The translations under genes and the position numbers were made by a program. This document shows, piece by piece, positions 8,426 through 17,043 of a stretch of 64,000 nucleotides of DNA. Source of the DNA: Nesterenkonia lutea (GTDB taxonomy: Bacteria > Actinomycetota > Actinomycetes > Actinomycetales > Micrococcaceae); NCBI RefSeq assembly GCF_014873955.1, contig NZ_JADBED010000001.1:620001-684000 (forward strand), given 5' to 3'. A model generated the notes under the pieces. That model made no database searches and was not told the origin of the DNA. It saw only the letters and a list, made by a program, of their open reading frames with translations. Each line of letters begins with the position of its first letter. Within the stretch, counting starts at the first letter, position 1.

Positions 8426-8946
8426 CCCGCCGGGGATTCCTGCCCACGCTGGCGCTCGCCGCGGCCGCGCTGCTGCTGGCGGGCTGTCAGAGCGAGCCCG
8501 AGGGCCCCCGCGAGGCGCCCCCGCTGGTGGGAGCGGATCTTGACGGTCAGCTGCGTGACATCTCCGACCATGCCGGTGATGTCATCGTGGTGAACACCTG
8601 GGCGTCGTGGTGTGCCCCGTGCCGGGATGAGATGCCGGTGCTCGCCGCGGCACAGGAGTCCCTGCAGGATGAAGGGTTCCAGGTCATGGGGATCAATGTC
8701 CGTGACCGGCCAGAGTCTGCCGCGCGACTGGTGGAGGAGACCGGTGTCCCGTTCCCCAGCATCGTTGATCCCGACGGCACGCTCGCCGTGGAATGGGGCG
8801 TGCTCGGGATGCCGCAGACCTTCGTCGTCGACCGTCAGGGACACATCGTGGATCACGTCTTCGGCGCGGTGGACCAGGCCTGGGTGGAGTCCACGGTGGA
8901 GCCGCTGGTCCGCGGAGTTCCCGAAGCCGAGGAGGACCGACCGTGA
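8422..8946 (+). CDS. ccmG: Thiol:disulfide oxidoreductase CcmG/DsbE (lipoprotein)
   Basis: 174 residues. The signal ends in a lipobox (LLAGC), then comes a thioredoxin fold with active site WASWCAPCRDEMP, the cis-Pro in GMPQTFVVD and the charged GxxG-type ending typical of TlpA/ResA/CcmG proteins. It should keep the CxxCH cysteines of apocytochromes reduced for heme attachment. The ATG at 8422 overlaps the ccmF stop; the longer reading from 8332 would run inside ccmF and is not used. The usual electron donor (CcdA/DsbD) is not in the window. Confidence 0.92.
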   Translation: MTRRGFLPTLALAAAALLLAGCQSEPEGPREAPPLVGADLDGQLRDISDHAGDVIVVNTWASWCAPCRDEMPVLAAAQESLQDEGFQVMGINVRDRPESAARLVEETGVPFPSIVDPDGTLAVEWGVLGMPQTFVVDRQGHIVDHVFGAVDQAWVESTVEPLVRGVPEAEEDRP

Positions 8947-9878
8947 AGCGACTCCTGCGCTGGCTGATCGTGGCTGCGGTGGTGATCTTCGCCGTCGCAT
9001 CGCTGGTCTCCGCGGCGGTCCGACAGGGTCCCGAGACGCCGGAGCAGACTGCGCGCGAGGTCTCGCAGAGCCTGCGCTGTCCCACCTGTGCCGGAGAGAG
9101 CATCGCCGATTCAGCGGCGCTGCTCTCCGACGCGATGCGCCAGACCGTGCGGGACCAGTTGGAGCAGGGCCGTTCCCCCGAGGAGGTCCGCTCCTGGTTC
9201 GCCGAGCGGTACGGCGACGAGGTGCTGCTGGAGCCTCCGCGGCGCGGCTACGGATGGCTGCTGTGGGGGTTCCCACTCGTCCTGACCGCGGCGACCGTGG
9301 TCGTCGGGCTTCGGGGCCAGGCACGTTCCCGGCGCTGGCTGGTGCCGCTGCTGGCAGCTGTCACGGTCGCCGTCATGGCCGCGGTCTGGGTCAGCACCAC
9401 GGCGGAGACGGCCCCCCGCCCCACCGCCACGGCAGGTCACGCAGAGGACACCGGCTCGGCAGACACCGTTGCGGTGCTGCGGGCCGCCGTTCAGGACTCG
9501 CCGGGGGACACCCCGCGCAGGCTCGCTCTGGCGGGTGCCCTGGAGCAGTCCGGCGACACGGCCGCGGCGGCACAGGAGTATGCGGCCGCGGTTCGGCTGC
9601 AGCCCATGGATCCGGATCTGCGCTACCGCTACGCGTTCGCGCTGGTCCGCGACGAGCAGGTCGACGAAGCGGTCGCCGTCTTGGAGGAGACACTCGCGGT
9701 CGACGAGGCACACGCGCCCAGTCTGCTGCTGCTGGGCGCCTTGCTGCGCGAAGAACAGCCCGAGAGATCCGCGCGGCTGCTCGCCCAGTTCGCCGAACTC
9801 GACCCCGAGAACCCTGCCGTGGAGCAGATCACCGAGCTTCAGGAACAGGGCCAGATCCTCCGGGACCCGCTGCCATGA
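8943..9878 (+). CDS. ccmH: CcmH-type cytochrome c maturation protein with CcmI-like TPR region
   Basis: 311 residues from a GTG that overlaps the ccmG stop (GTGA). An N-terminal membrane helix is followed by the CcmH signature SLRCPTCAGESIADS (redox-active LRCxxC) and a helical bundle with WFAERYGDEVLLEPP. Two more membrane helices come next, then a soluble tetratricopeptide-like region (about residues 180-305; repeats beginning with PRRLALAGALEQSGD and RYRYAFALVRDEQVDEAV). This CcmH plus CcmI/CycH arrangement binds apocytochromes and presents their cysteines to CcmF. Known fused forms exist in proteobacteria. Confidence 0.9.
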   Translation: MKRLLRWLIVAAVVIFAVASLVSAAVRQGPETPEQTAREVSQSLRCPTCAGESIADSAALLSDAMRQTVRDQLEQGRSPEEVRSWFAERYGDEVLLEPPRRGYGWLLWGFPLVLTAATVVVGLRGQARSRRWLVPLLAAVTVAVMAAVWVSTTAETAPRPTATAGHAEDTGSADTVAVLRAAVQDSPGDTPRRLALAGALEQSGDTAAAAQEYAAAVRLQPMDPDLRYRYAFALVRDEQVDEAVAVLEETLAVDEAHAPSLLLLGALLREEQPERSARLLAQFAELDPENPAVEQITELQEQGQILRDPLP

Positions 9879-10312
9879 CCGGGACGACGCCGCGCGGCCC
9901 CCTCGGCGCTGGACTGGGTCTCCTCCTGCTGCTGACCGCCTCCTGCGGGCAGGCTGAGCCCGCTGAGGCCCTCGCCGGCACCGCTTCTGCCAGCGCTGCG
10001 GCCACGTCCGCGCCGGCGACGTCGGAGCTGCTGCTCGGCCTGACCGAGTGGAGCGTGGAGACCGGCGGCATCACGGTGCTGGCTGGTCCGGTCGATGTTC
10101 GCGTGACGAACACCGGCGGCACCAGCCACGACGTGGTCATCCACGGGGAGCAGGGCAGCTGGGCCACGCCCGCCCTCGACCCGGGAGAGACCTATGAGAT
10201 GGAGATATTCGCCGTCGAGGGGGAGGAGCTGCACCTGGTGTGCACACTGACCGGGCACGAGGCCCAGGGGATGCACACCCGGATCCCAGTCGTCGAGGAC
10301 GTGGCGGGATGA
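9875..10312 (+). CDS. Cupredoxin-domain lipoprotein with complete type-1 copper ligands
   Basis: 145 residues. The lipobox is LTASC; a Ser/Ala-rich linker follows, then a plastocyanin-like domain. The four expected ligands can be seen: His in GGTSHDVVIH, and Cys, His and Met in LVCTLTGHEAQGM (Cys-x4-His-x4-Met). It therefore probably binds copper, unlike the relative at 510-908. In this operon it could carry copper to the CuA or CuB centre with the CopD-CtaG protein encoded next, or carry electrons. It overlaps its neighbours on both sides by four bases. Confidence 0.85.
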   Translation: MTGTTPRGPLGAGLGLLLLLTASCGQAEPAEALAGTASASAAATSAPATSELLLGLTEWSVETGGITVLAGPVDVRVTNTGGTSHDVVIHGEQGSWATPALDPGETYEMEIFAVEGEELHLVCTLTGHEAQGMHTRIPVVEDVAG

Positions 10313-12303
10313 GCGTCAACGCGAGAAAGGCATCGGAGACCAGTCCCGAGAAGCTGGCGTCCTCGCGGCCGCGCCCCTGGGCCCGGTCCCTGACCGGATC
10401 CAGAGGCGGCTCCAGGGGCGGTCTGAGTGCACCGACGCTGCTGGGTGCTGCTTCCCTGGTGGCCCTGCTCGTGACACTCGCGGGCGCCGTGCTGAACGGA
10501 GCTGCCGTCCCGCAGGCACTGGTGGATCCCGGAGCGTTCGTCCGCTGGGGGCTCCCCGTGACCACGCTGATCGTCCGACTCTCGGGCATGGTCGCTCTGG
10601 GCGGGTTGACTCTCTGTGGTGCTGTGCTGGCCCCCAACACGCAGGCCTGGCACCGTGCTGCGGCGATCAGTGCCGCAGCAGCCCTCTGCTGGGCACTGGC
10701 ACAGACGCTGTACCTGCTGCTGGCTCATGCATCCATGATGGGGACGCCGATCGCGGGCCCCGGATACCTCGAGCTGCTCGTCGGTTTCGTGGTGGGAATC
10801 GAGCTGGGATCGCTGCTGGCATGGGCAGTCATGCTCGCGACGCTGACCGCTGTCCTGGCCGTGCTCAGTTCGACTCCGGCCGGGGCCCGATGGGCTGCGG
10901 CGGCCGCGATCCTGGCACTCATCCCGATCGCTGGACTGGGCCACTCCGGCAGCGCCGGGAACCACGACCTGGCGGTCTCCGCGATGTGGCTGCATCTTGT
11001 GGGCCTTGGTTGGTGGGCCGGTGGGCTCATCGTGCTGTTCGTCTCCACGAGCCGCACGGGAGAGAACCTGGTGAGCGCTGCCGGACGGTTCTCCACGATC
11101 GCAGGCTGGGCGGTCGCCATGGTGGTGCTCTCCGGCGCGTGCAGCCTGCTGATCCGTGTGACCGACCCGGTGGAGCTCGTCTCCACGCTCTGGGGACAGC
11201 TGATCCTGGTCAAGCTCGGGGCGTTCCTCCTGCTAGGGATCGCCGGGTGGTGGCACCGACGCGTGACCCTGCCGGCCTTGGCACACGCCGACGGGGGTCA
11301 CAGCGGACCGTTTCGGCGACTGATCGTCGTCGAGGTGCTGATCATGGCGGCTGTGATGGGGGTGTCTGTCACCCTGGGCACCACCCCACCGCCCGTCCCG
11401 CAGTCGAACCTCGCTGAGAACGCCGAGCTGCTCGCGCTGCCGGATCCGTGGTTCACCGGTCTCCTGACCCAGTGGCAGATCGACCCGCTGTTCCTGCTTC
11501 TGGCAGGTGCTGGCACATGGGTCTATGTGTCCTGGGTTCGCCGACTGCGCCGCCGAGGAGATGCCTGGCCTGCCGGAAGGACCGCGAGCTGGCTCATCGC
11601 CATGGCTGTGCTGGTCTGGGTGACCAACGGCGGGCCCGGCGTCTACGGAGAGTCCGTGTTCAGCGTGCACATGCTGCAGCACATGATCCTGCTCTCCGTG
11701 CTCCCGATCCCCCTGGCGCTGTCTGCTCCGGTCTCACTGGGGCTGCGTGCCCTGCCCCGCCGCACAGACGGGACGGCAGGTCCGCGTGAGCTGCTCCTGG
11801 CAGCGCTGCACGCGCGCTGGGCACAGTTCCTCGCGCATCCGGTCGTCGCTGCGCTTCACGTGGTCGTGGCGATGGCGGTGTTCTACTTCTCGCCGCTCTT
11901 CGAACTCGCACTGCGCAGCCACGTGGCGCACGTGGTCATGATCGTCCACTTCACCCTCATCGGTTACCTGTTCACCAACGCGATGATCGGGCTGGACCCA
12001 GGTCCGCTTCGCCCACCGCATCCGCTGCGACTTGCACTGCTGCTGCCTTCCACGGTGTTTCACACCGCCTTCGGGCTCTTCCTGCTCAGCTCCGGCGCCC
12101 CACTGGCGGCTGACCATTTCAGCACCGCGTCACCGCACTGGGCCGGTATGGTCGCCGACCAGCAGATGGGCGGAGCCGTCTCCTGGGCCCTGGGCGAGAT
12201 CCCAGTGCTTGCACTGGCAGTCATCCTCGCCCTGCGGTGGGCCGCTCAGGACGAGCGCAATCAGATCCGTGCGCGGGAACGAGCGGCGAACAGCGCTCGC
12301 TAG
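10309..12303 (+). CDS. CopD copper-transport domain fused to CtaG oxidase assembly factor
   Basis: 664 residues. The N-terminal half has about eight membrane helices with the CopD-like segment AMWLHLVGLGWWAGGL (His and Trp on one helix) and SGACSLLIRVTDPVELVSTLWGQLILVKLGAF. The C-terminal half is the caa3_CtaG domain: WVTNGGPGVYGESVFSVHMLQHMIL (His-x3-His), VAHVVMIVHFTLIGYLF and a final VADQQMGGAVSW motif. CopD-CtaG fusions are common in Micrococcales and are thought to deliver copper to cytochrome oxidase. The ATG at 10309 overlaps the previous stop; an earlier in-frame GTG at 10240 would lie inside the cupredoxin. It closes the 11.8-kb operon. Confidence 0.9.
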   Translation: MSVNARKASETSPEKLASSRPRPWARSLTGSRGGSRGGLSAPTLLGAASLVALLVTLAGAVLNGAAVPQALVDPGAFVRWGLPVTTLIVRLSGMVALGGLTLCGAVLAPNTQAWHRAAAISAAAALCWALAQTLYLLLAHASMMGTPIAGPGYLELLVGFVVGIELGSLLAWAVMLATLTAVLAVLSSTPAGARWAAAAAILALIPIAGLGHSGSAGNHDLAVSAMWLHLVGLGWWAGGLIVLFVSTSRTGENLVSAAGRFSTIAGWAVAMVVLSGACSLLIRVTDPVELVSTLWGQLILVKLGAFLLLGIAGWWHRRVTLPALAHADGGHSGPFRRLIVVEVLIMAAVMGVSVTLGTTPPPVPQSNLAENAELLALPDPWFTGLLTQWQIDPLFLLLAGAGTWVYVSWVRRLRRRGDAWPAGRTASWLIAMAVLVWVTNGGPGVYGESVFSVHMLQHMILLSVLPIPLALSAPVSLGLRALPRRTDGTAGPRELLLAALHARWAQFLAHPVVAALHVVVAMAVFYFSPLFELALRSHVAHVVMIVHFTLIGYLFTNAMIGLDPGPLRPPHPLRLALLLPSTVFHTAFGLFLLSSGAPLAADHFSTASPHWAGMVADQQMGGAVSWALGEIPVLALAVILALRWAAQDERNQIRARERAANSAR

Positions 12304-12475
12304 GTCGTCGCGACACGGCTTCAAGGTCAGGGTGAACCCACCTGCCGCTTGCGCCGCCGTACTCATTAGACTTCACTGCATGTAATTATCGGCGACCCTC
12401 GAACCTCCTGCGGAGGCGAGGGGCCGGGCCCGAGCGTGAGTTCGTCCCGGAGTGGGGATTGTTGGAAGGTCGTCT
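12304..12475. promoter_or_regulatory. Intergenic leader of the helicase gene
   Basis: 172 bases between the oxidase operon and the helicase gene. It contains the most AT-rich spot nearby (CATGTAATTATC at about 12379-12390), a plausible -10 region, and a ribosome site GGAAGG (12464-12469) six bases before the GTG at 12476. No terminator-like hairpin with a T tract was seen after the operon stop. Confidence 0.4.
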
Positions 12476-15400
12476 GTGAGCAAAGAACCAGCCGCTGAGG
12501 AATTGGACCTGCCGTCCGAGAATGAGGCTGCGGAACCCGCGGTCGAGCAGCAGCGCCCAGACACCTCCGACGACGACGCCCCGGCCAGCACCGCCGCCTC
12601 CACGAAATCCGCTTCCTCCACGGAGTCCCCAGTTTCGTCTGCCTCGGCGAGTTCCGGCGAGTCCGCCGACTCTGCCGGTTCGCCAGCGTCCGCCGACTCT
12701 GCCGGTTCGCCGGAGGAGCCGGGTGGCACTGGCGCAGAGGGTCGCGATCCCGTGGCGGCCTGGCTGGAATCCGTGGGCTCGGGCACTGAGAACGACACCA
12801 TGCTGCGCTTCGCGCCCAGTCAGCACAACGCCATCGACCTCACCGACGCGAACTCCTCCGGGATGATGCAGCTGATGGCCGGTCGCAAGACACGGCTCTC
12901 CACGCTGCTCAATGACCCTTCCGCCTTCAACGTCGGCAAGCAGGCCGCTCAGGGGATCCGCGCGAAGATCCGCGAGATGTCTGAAGAGCGCGGGATCGAC
13001 GTGGGGTTCCTGGCCGCCGGCGTGGCCAGCTGGACCGAGGACGCCGGCAGCGGGCCCTCCGGGGAGCGGTTCACCGAGGACTTCACCGCCCCGGTGATGC
13101 TGGTGCCGATCACGCTGCGTCCCCGCGAGGACGGCAGCGGAGACTTCGAGATCCAGTTCAGCGCACCCGCCCGGCTGAACCCCGCCCTGATCCGGCACCT
13201 CGCCGCTCGGCACCGCACCCACCTGGACGCTGAGGAGTTCCACAACACCGGCTACGTCACGGCCCGCTTTGATCCGAACCGACCGGCAGACATGCTGGCC
13301 CGGATCGCCGCTGAGGTCCCCTCCCTGGAGTCCGTACAGGTGTGGCGCCAGCTCTACGTGTCCACCTTCGCGGACCTGACCTTCCTGGGAGACCCCACCG
13401 GACTCGAGCTGGATCACCCGGTCATCCATGCCATGGCCAGCTCCACACAGCTGGGTCAGACCCGCGCCGTGCGCACCCTGATGGACCTGCCGCCGGTGGA
13501 TGAGCGCGAGCCGCGCGATGAACGCCTCGTGGCAGATGCTGATCCCTACCAGCAGGCCTCCCTGGACGCCATCCTCGCCGGACAGTCCGCAGTGGTCTCC
13601 GCCCCCGCCGGAACCGGTCAGACCCAGACCGCGATCAACGCCGCCGCCGGCCTGGCCTGGCAGGGCAAACGCGTCCTGGTCCTCGCCGAGCGCACCGCCA
13701 CCCTGGAGCAGTTCAAGGAACGCCTCTCCGAGGTGCACCTGGGGACCCTGGCCGGGAACATCTCCGCCGCGTCCACCCCGGAGGAGATCCGCGAACAGCT
13801 CATCCGCGCGATCCGCCGCGCCGAGCGTGCCGAGCCCCCTCGGCTGACCGCCCTGCACACCAGACTCAAGACCTCCCGCCATCAGCTCGTGAACCACGTG
13901 AAGTCGCTGCACAACGTGCGCCGCCGCTGGGACTGCTCGCCCTACCAGGCCATGCAGGCACTGGCCGCGCTGACCAGCCTGAACCCCGCGCCGTCGACCG
14001 CTGTCCGGCTCAAGCGCTCGGTGCTGGACAACACCGTGGACCGCACCCAGATCACCGTGAAGCTCAGGCGCGCCGCCGAACTGGGCGCCTTCTCCGCCGA
14101 GACCCGTGACAGCCCCTGGTACAACGCCCGGCTGTCCAACCGGCAGGAGACCCGGGACGCGATGACCCTGGTCGTCCAGCTGCGCGATGAGCTGCCGCAG
14201 CTGAGCCGGATGATGCGCTCGGCCTGTCAGGCCGCCGGAATCGCCCCGGGGGAGACCTTCAGCGACTGGAACCGGCAGGTGCTGCTGTTCCAGCGCGTGC
14301 AGGAGTCCCTGGGCAAGTTCAGCCACGACGTCTATGCCCGTCCCGTCGATGATCTGATCGCCGCCACCGCCCCGGGCTGGTGGCGCCGGCAGAACAACGT
14401 GGAGATGACCTCGGTGACGCGCTCGCGGCTGCGCCGGGTGGCCAAGGAGTACGTGCGCCCCAGCGTGGCCATCGGGGACCTGCACACCTCGCTGATCGAG
14501 GTGCAGAGTGAGCGTGAGGAGTGGGCCGAATGGTCCATCTCCGGCTCCGCGCCCAAGGTGCCCCATCGGGTGGACCGGCTGACCGACACCTTCGGCGAGG
14601 TCCAGGGCCGGCTGCAGCGCCTGGATGAGGTCCTCGAGGCCGGACCGCTCGCTGATATGCCGATCGAGAAGCTGCTCGACACCGTGGAGACCCTCGCCGG
14701 CGACGAGAAGCCGCTGGAGACGCTGCCCGAGCGCACCCTGCTGGGCGAACAGCTGCGGGAGCAGGGCTTCCGGGATCTCATGGAGGACTTCGCCGCCCGC
14801 GGGGTCAGCGCGAACGTGGTCGCCGATGAGCTCGAGCTCTCCTGGTGGCAGTCCGCGCTGGAGGCGATGATCTCCGGAGACGACTACCTGGCGATGACCA
14901 CCGGGGAGAACCTGCGCAGCATCGAGTCCACCTTCCGCGAGGCCGACGCCGGGCACATCGAGTCCAGCGCCCAGCGGCTGGGCCACGCCCTGTCCGTGCG
15001 CTGGAAGTCCGCCGTGGAGGCCCACCCGCAGGCGGCGGGCAGCCTGCGCGAGCTGCTGCGCGATGCCGCCCCCACGATCGAGTCCCTGGAAGCGATCAAC
15101 CCGAAGCTGACCCAGCCGCTGGTGCCGATCTGGACCACCTCTCCGCTGGGGCTGGGGGAACAGTTCCCCGCCGACTACCGGGCCGACGCCGTGATCCTGC
15201 TCGACGCCGAATCCCTGGCCGTGCCCACTGCGCTGAACGCGATCACCCGGGCGGGGCAGGTTGTGGCCTTCGGCGATCCGGTGGCGGGTTCGCCCACGCC
15301 GTTCCACGTCTCCGCCGATCCGGTGGCGCGGGAGACCGAGCAGCACCGCCCCGCCTCGATCTATGCGGAGCTCTCTGCGGTGCTGCCGCTCTACCCGCTG

Positions 15401-16579
15401 CGCCAGGTCCACCGCGGGGTGGACCAGGAGCTGACCGGACTGCTCTCCTCCGCGCTCTACGACGGGGAGCTCACCCGGCTTCCCGACGCCGCCCAGCTGA
15501 CCGGACAGAACCGCCGCTTCACCGTAGAGCAGGTGGCCGGGGTGCCGGCGGGATACCGTGACGCCGTGGAATCTCCCACCGGTGAGGTCAACCGCGTGGT
15601 GGACATGGTCTTCGAACATGTCAGGTCCCGACGCAGCGCCTCACTTGCGGTGATCACGGGCTCGGAATGGCACGCTCGCCGGGTGGCCGACGCGATCCGG
15701 CTCAACCTCGCCAACCACGCCTGGGCCAAGCCCTTCTTCGCCGAGGGAGCCCACGGTGAGGGCTTCGTGGTGACCCCGGTGGAGCGCGCCGCGGGCCTGG
15801 TCCGTGACGACGTGATCTTCAGCCTGGGCTTCGGCCGCTCCGTGAAGGGCGAGGCCGCGACCCGCTTCGGGGAGCTCTCCGAGCCGCGCGGCCGCGAATA
15901 CTTCGCGATCGCGGTGACCCGGGCCCGAGAGCACCTGCGCGTCGTGACCTCGCTCTCCAGCGCGGACATGGACCGACCGGCGCTGACCGAGGGCGCTCGC
16001 GATGTCTATGACCTGGTCAGGCTCGGACTCGAGGGGGACACCAACCCCACGGCGTCCGCGCAGCTGACCGATCCGCTGGTGCTGGACCTGGTGGACCGGA
16101 TCCGTGCCCGCGGCGGCCGCGTGGAAGACGGGTTCCGCGGAACCCTGGACCTCGCCGCCTGTTCGCGGAAGGCGACCCCGGACACGCAGATGGTGCCGGT
16201 TGCGATGGTCTCTGACGGCACCAAGAGCTACGGGGCGATGTCAGTCCGGGAGCGCTCGCGGCAGCGCCCCACAGCCTTCGAGCACCTGGGCTGGAGCTAT
16301 ATGGCCCTATGGACCATCGAGGTGTTCTCCAATCCGGTGCGGTGCACCGAGGCTGTGGCCGAACAGGTGGGCCTGGCCTCCGGACCCGAGTTCGCCGAAT
16401 CGGGACGCATCACCGTGCACACCGCCGGGATCACCCCGCGCGGTCGACGGGCGCGCGAGCAGGAGGCCCGCGGCGAGGGCATCCGGTTCGGCGGCGCCGC
16501 CGACATCGAGGATGAGGACTCCCACCGCAAGTCCAAGAAGTGGCTCTCGCCGCGGGAGCGCGGGGCATGGAAGGAATAG
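12476..16579 (+). CDS. Large DNA2/NAM7-like superfamily 1 helicase with altered Walker A
   Basis: 1367 residues. The first ~95 residues are a low-complexity Ser/Ala/Glu tail containing a 27-base tandem duplication (SADSAGSPA, 12662-12711). The helicase core has a Q-like motif (DADPYQQASLDAILAG), then the Walker A segment SAPAGTGQTQTA, where the usual Lys of GKT is Gln, followed by GKRVLVLAE. The C-terminal part has UvrD-like motifs (FVVTPVERAAGLVRDDVIFSLGFGR and AITRAREHLRVVTS-like AVTRAREHLRVV). The last ~150 residues resemble the REase/MTES_1575-type domain (HLGWSYMALWTIEVFSNP), but the acidic residue expected before DG is missing (AMVSDG). The GTG at 12476 is preferred over 12452 because GGAAGG sits six bases upstream. 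It may be a nucleic-acid translocase of unknown role; ATP hydrolysis is uncertain. Confidence 0.8.
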   Translation: MSKEPAAEELDLPSENEAAEPAVEQQRPDTSDDDAPASTAASTKSASSTESPVSSASASSGESADSAGSPASADSAGSPEEPGGTGAEGRDPVAAWLESVGSGTENDTMLRFAPSQHNAIDLTDANSSGMMQLMAGRKTRLSTLLNDPSAFNVGKQAAQGIRAKIREMSEERGIDVGFLAAGVASWTEDAGSGPSGERFTEDFTAPVMLVPITLRPREDGSGDFEIQFSAPARLNPALIRHLAARHRTHLDAEEFHNTGYVTARFDPNRPADMLARIAAEVPSLESVQVWRQLYVSTFADLTFLGDPTGLELDHPVIHAMASSTQLGQTRAVRTLMDLPPVDEREPRDERLVADADPYQQASLDAILAGQSAVVSAPAGTGQTQTAINAAAGLAWQGKRVLVLAERTATLEQFKERLSEVHLGTLAGNISAASTPEEIREQLIRAIRRAERAEPPRLTALHTRLKTSRHQLVNHVKSLHNVRRRWDCSPYQAMQALAALTSLNPAPSTAVRLKRSVLDNTVDRTQITVKLRRAAELGAFSAETRDSPWYNARLSNRQETRDAMTLVVQLRDELPQLSRMMRSACQAAGIAPGETFSDWNRQVLLFQRVQESLGKFSHDVYARPVDDLIAATAPGWWRRQNNVEMTSVTRSRLRRVAKEYVRPSVAIGDLHTSLIEVQSEREEWAEWSISGSAPKVPHRVDRLTDTFGEVQGRLQRLDEVLEAGPLADMPIEKLLDTVETLAGDEKPLETLPERTLLGEQLREQGFRDLMEDFAARGVSANVVADELELSWWQSALEAMISGDDYLAMTTGENLRSIESTFREADAGHIESSAQRLGHALSVRWKSAVEAHPQAAGSLRELLRDAAPTIESLEAINPKLTQPLVPIWTTSPLGLGEQFPADYRADAVILLDAESLAVPTALNAITRAGQVVAFGDPVAGSPTPFHVSADPVARETEQHRPASIYAELSAVLPLYPLRQVHRGVDQELTGLLSSALYDGELTRLPDAAQLTGQNRRFTVEQVAGVPAGYRDAVESPTGEVNRVVDMVFEHVRSRRSASLAVITGSEWHARRVADAIRLNLANHAWAKPFFAEGAHGEGFVVTPVERAAGLVRDDVIFSLGFGRSVKGEAATRFGELSEPRGREYFAIAVTRAREHLRVVTSLSSADMDRPALTEGARDVYDLVRLGLEGDTNPTASAQLTDPLVLDLVDRIRARGGRVEDGFRGTLDLAACSRKATPDTQMVPVAMVSDGTKSYGAMSVRERSRQRPTAFEHLGWSYMALWTIEVFSNPVRCTEAVAEQVGLASGPEFAESGRITVHTAGITPRGRRAREQEARGEGIRFGGAADIEDEDSHRKSKKWLSPRERGAWKE

Positions 16580-16917
16580 CGGACTCGGGGGACGCCGGGG
16601 CTGCCGGGGGCGCGGCTGGCACCGGACGCAGGGGACGACGCCGTGTGGTTGCCCCGCCGACCTCCGGACAGTCTCACGAGGTCGAGTCGAACTTCTCCGA
16701 TCCCTTCAGCGAACCTGACGCGGATGCTGATGCTGCCAGATCCGGGGAGCGGCCTGATCCGGACGGCGAACCGGGAGCCGATCCCCAGTCGGCAACTCAC
16801 CCAGGCCAGACCGCGAGTCAGAGGACAGGGAACGGGCCAGGGAAGAAATCCGGGCAGAGGCCCGGGCTCAGCGAACATGAGGAGTGGCTGCTCAGTCAGC
16901 GCCCGCCGCACTGGTAA
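16567..16917 (+). CDS. Small basic/acidic disordered protein, conserved in Micrococcaceae, unknown function
   Basis: 116 residues from an ATG that overlaps the helicase 3' end by 13 bases. The protein has no signal or membrane helix. It starts with a Gly/Arg-rich part (GRRGRRR), continues with Asp/Ser/Pro/Gly-rich disordered sequence, and ends with a compact motif SEHEEWLLSQRPPHW. That C-terminal Trp-x-Leu-x2-Gln-Arg-Pro-Pro-His-Trp ending looks like the constrained part of the protein and matches my recollection of small proteins encoded next to such helicases in related genera. It is probably a partner of the helicase, but no function is known to me. Confidence 0.65.
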   Translation: MEGIADSGDAGAAGGAAGTGRRGRRRVVAPPTSGQSHEVESNFSDPFSEPDADADAARSGERPDPDGEPGADPQSATHPGQTASQRTGNGPGKKSGQRPGLSEHEEWLLSQRPPHW

Positions 16918-17043
16918 CCCTCCTGGCCTGGGCGCGCCGGTACGCTCTTCCCCAGAGACGCGGCATGCATCCGCAGGGGTGGCATTCTCCACAGTCCTGG
17001 GCCGGCCCGGTTCGGCGGGATCCGCCGCGCGCATCCTGGTCTC

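Noticed and set aside
12662..12711. 27-bp tandem duplication in the helicase N-terminus as a regulatory repeat
   Set aside because: It is in frame, encodes a repeated SADSAGSPA unit within a disordered tail, and is best seen as low-complexity coding sequence.
12386..15619. 1077-codon frame on the - strand opposite the helicase
   Set aside because: No recognisable domain, extreme Gly/His/Gln composition, and the + strand encodes a coherent helicase.
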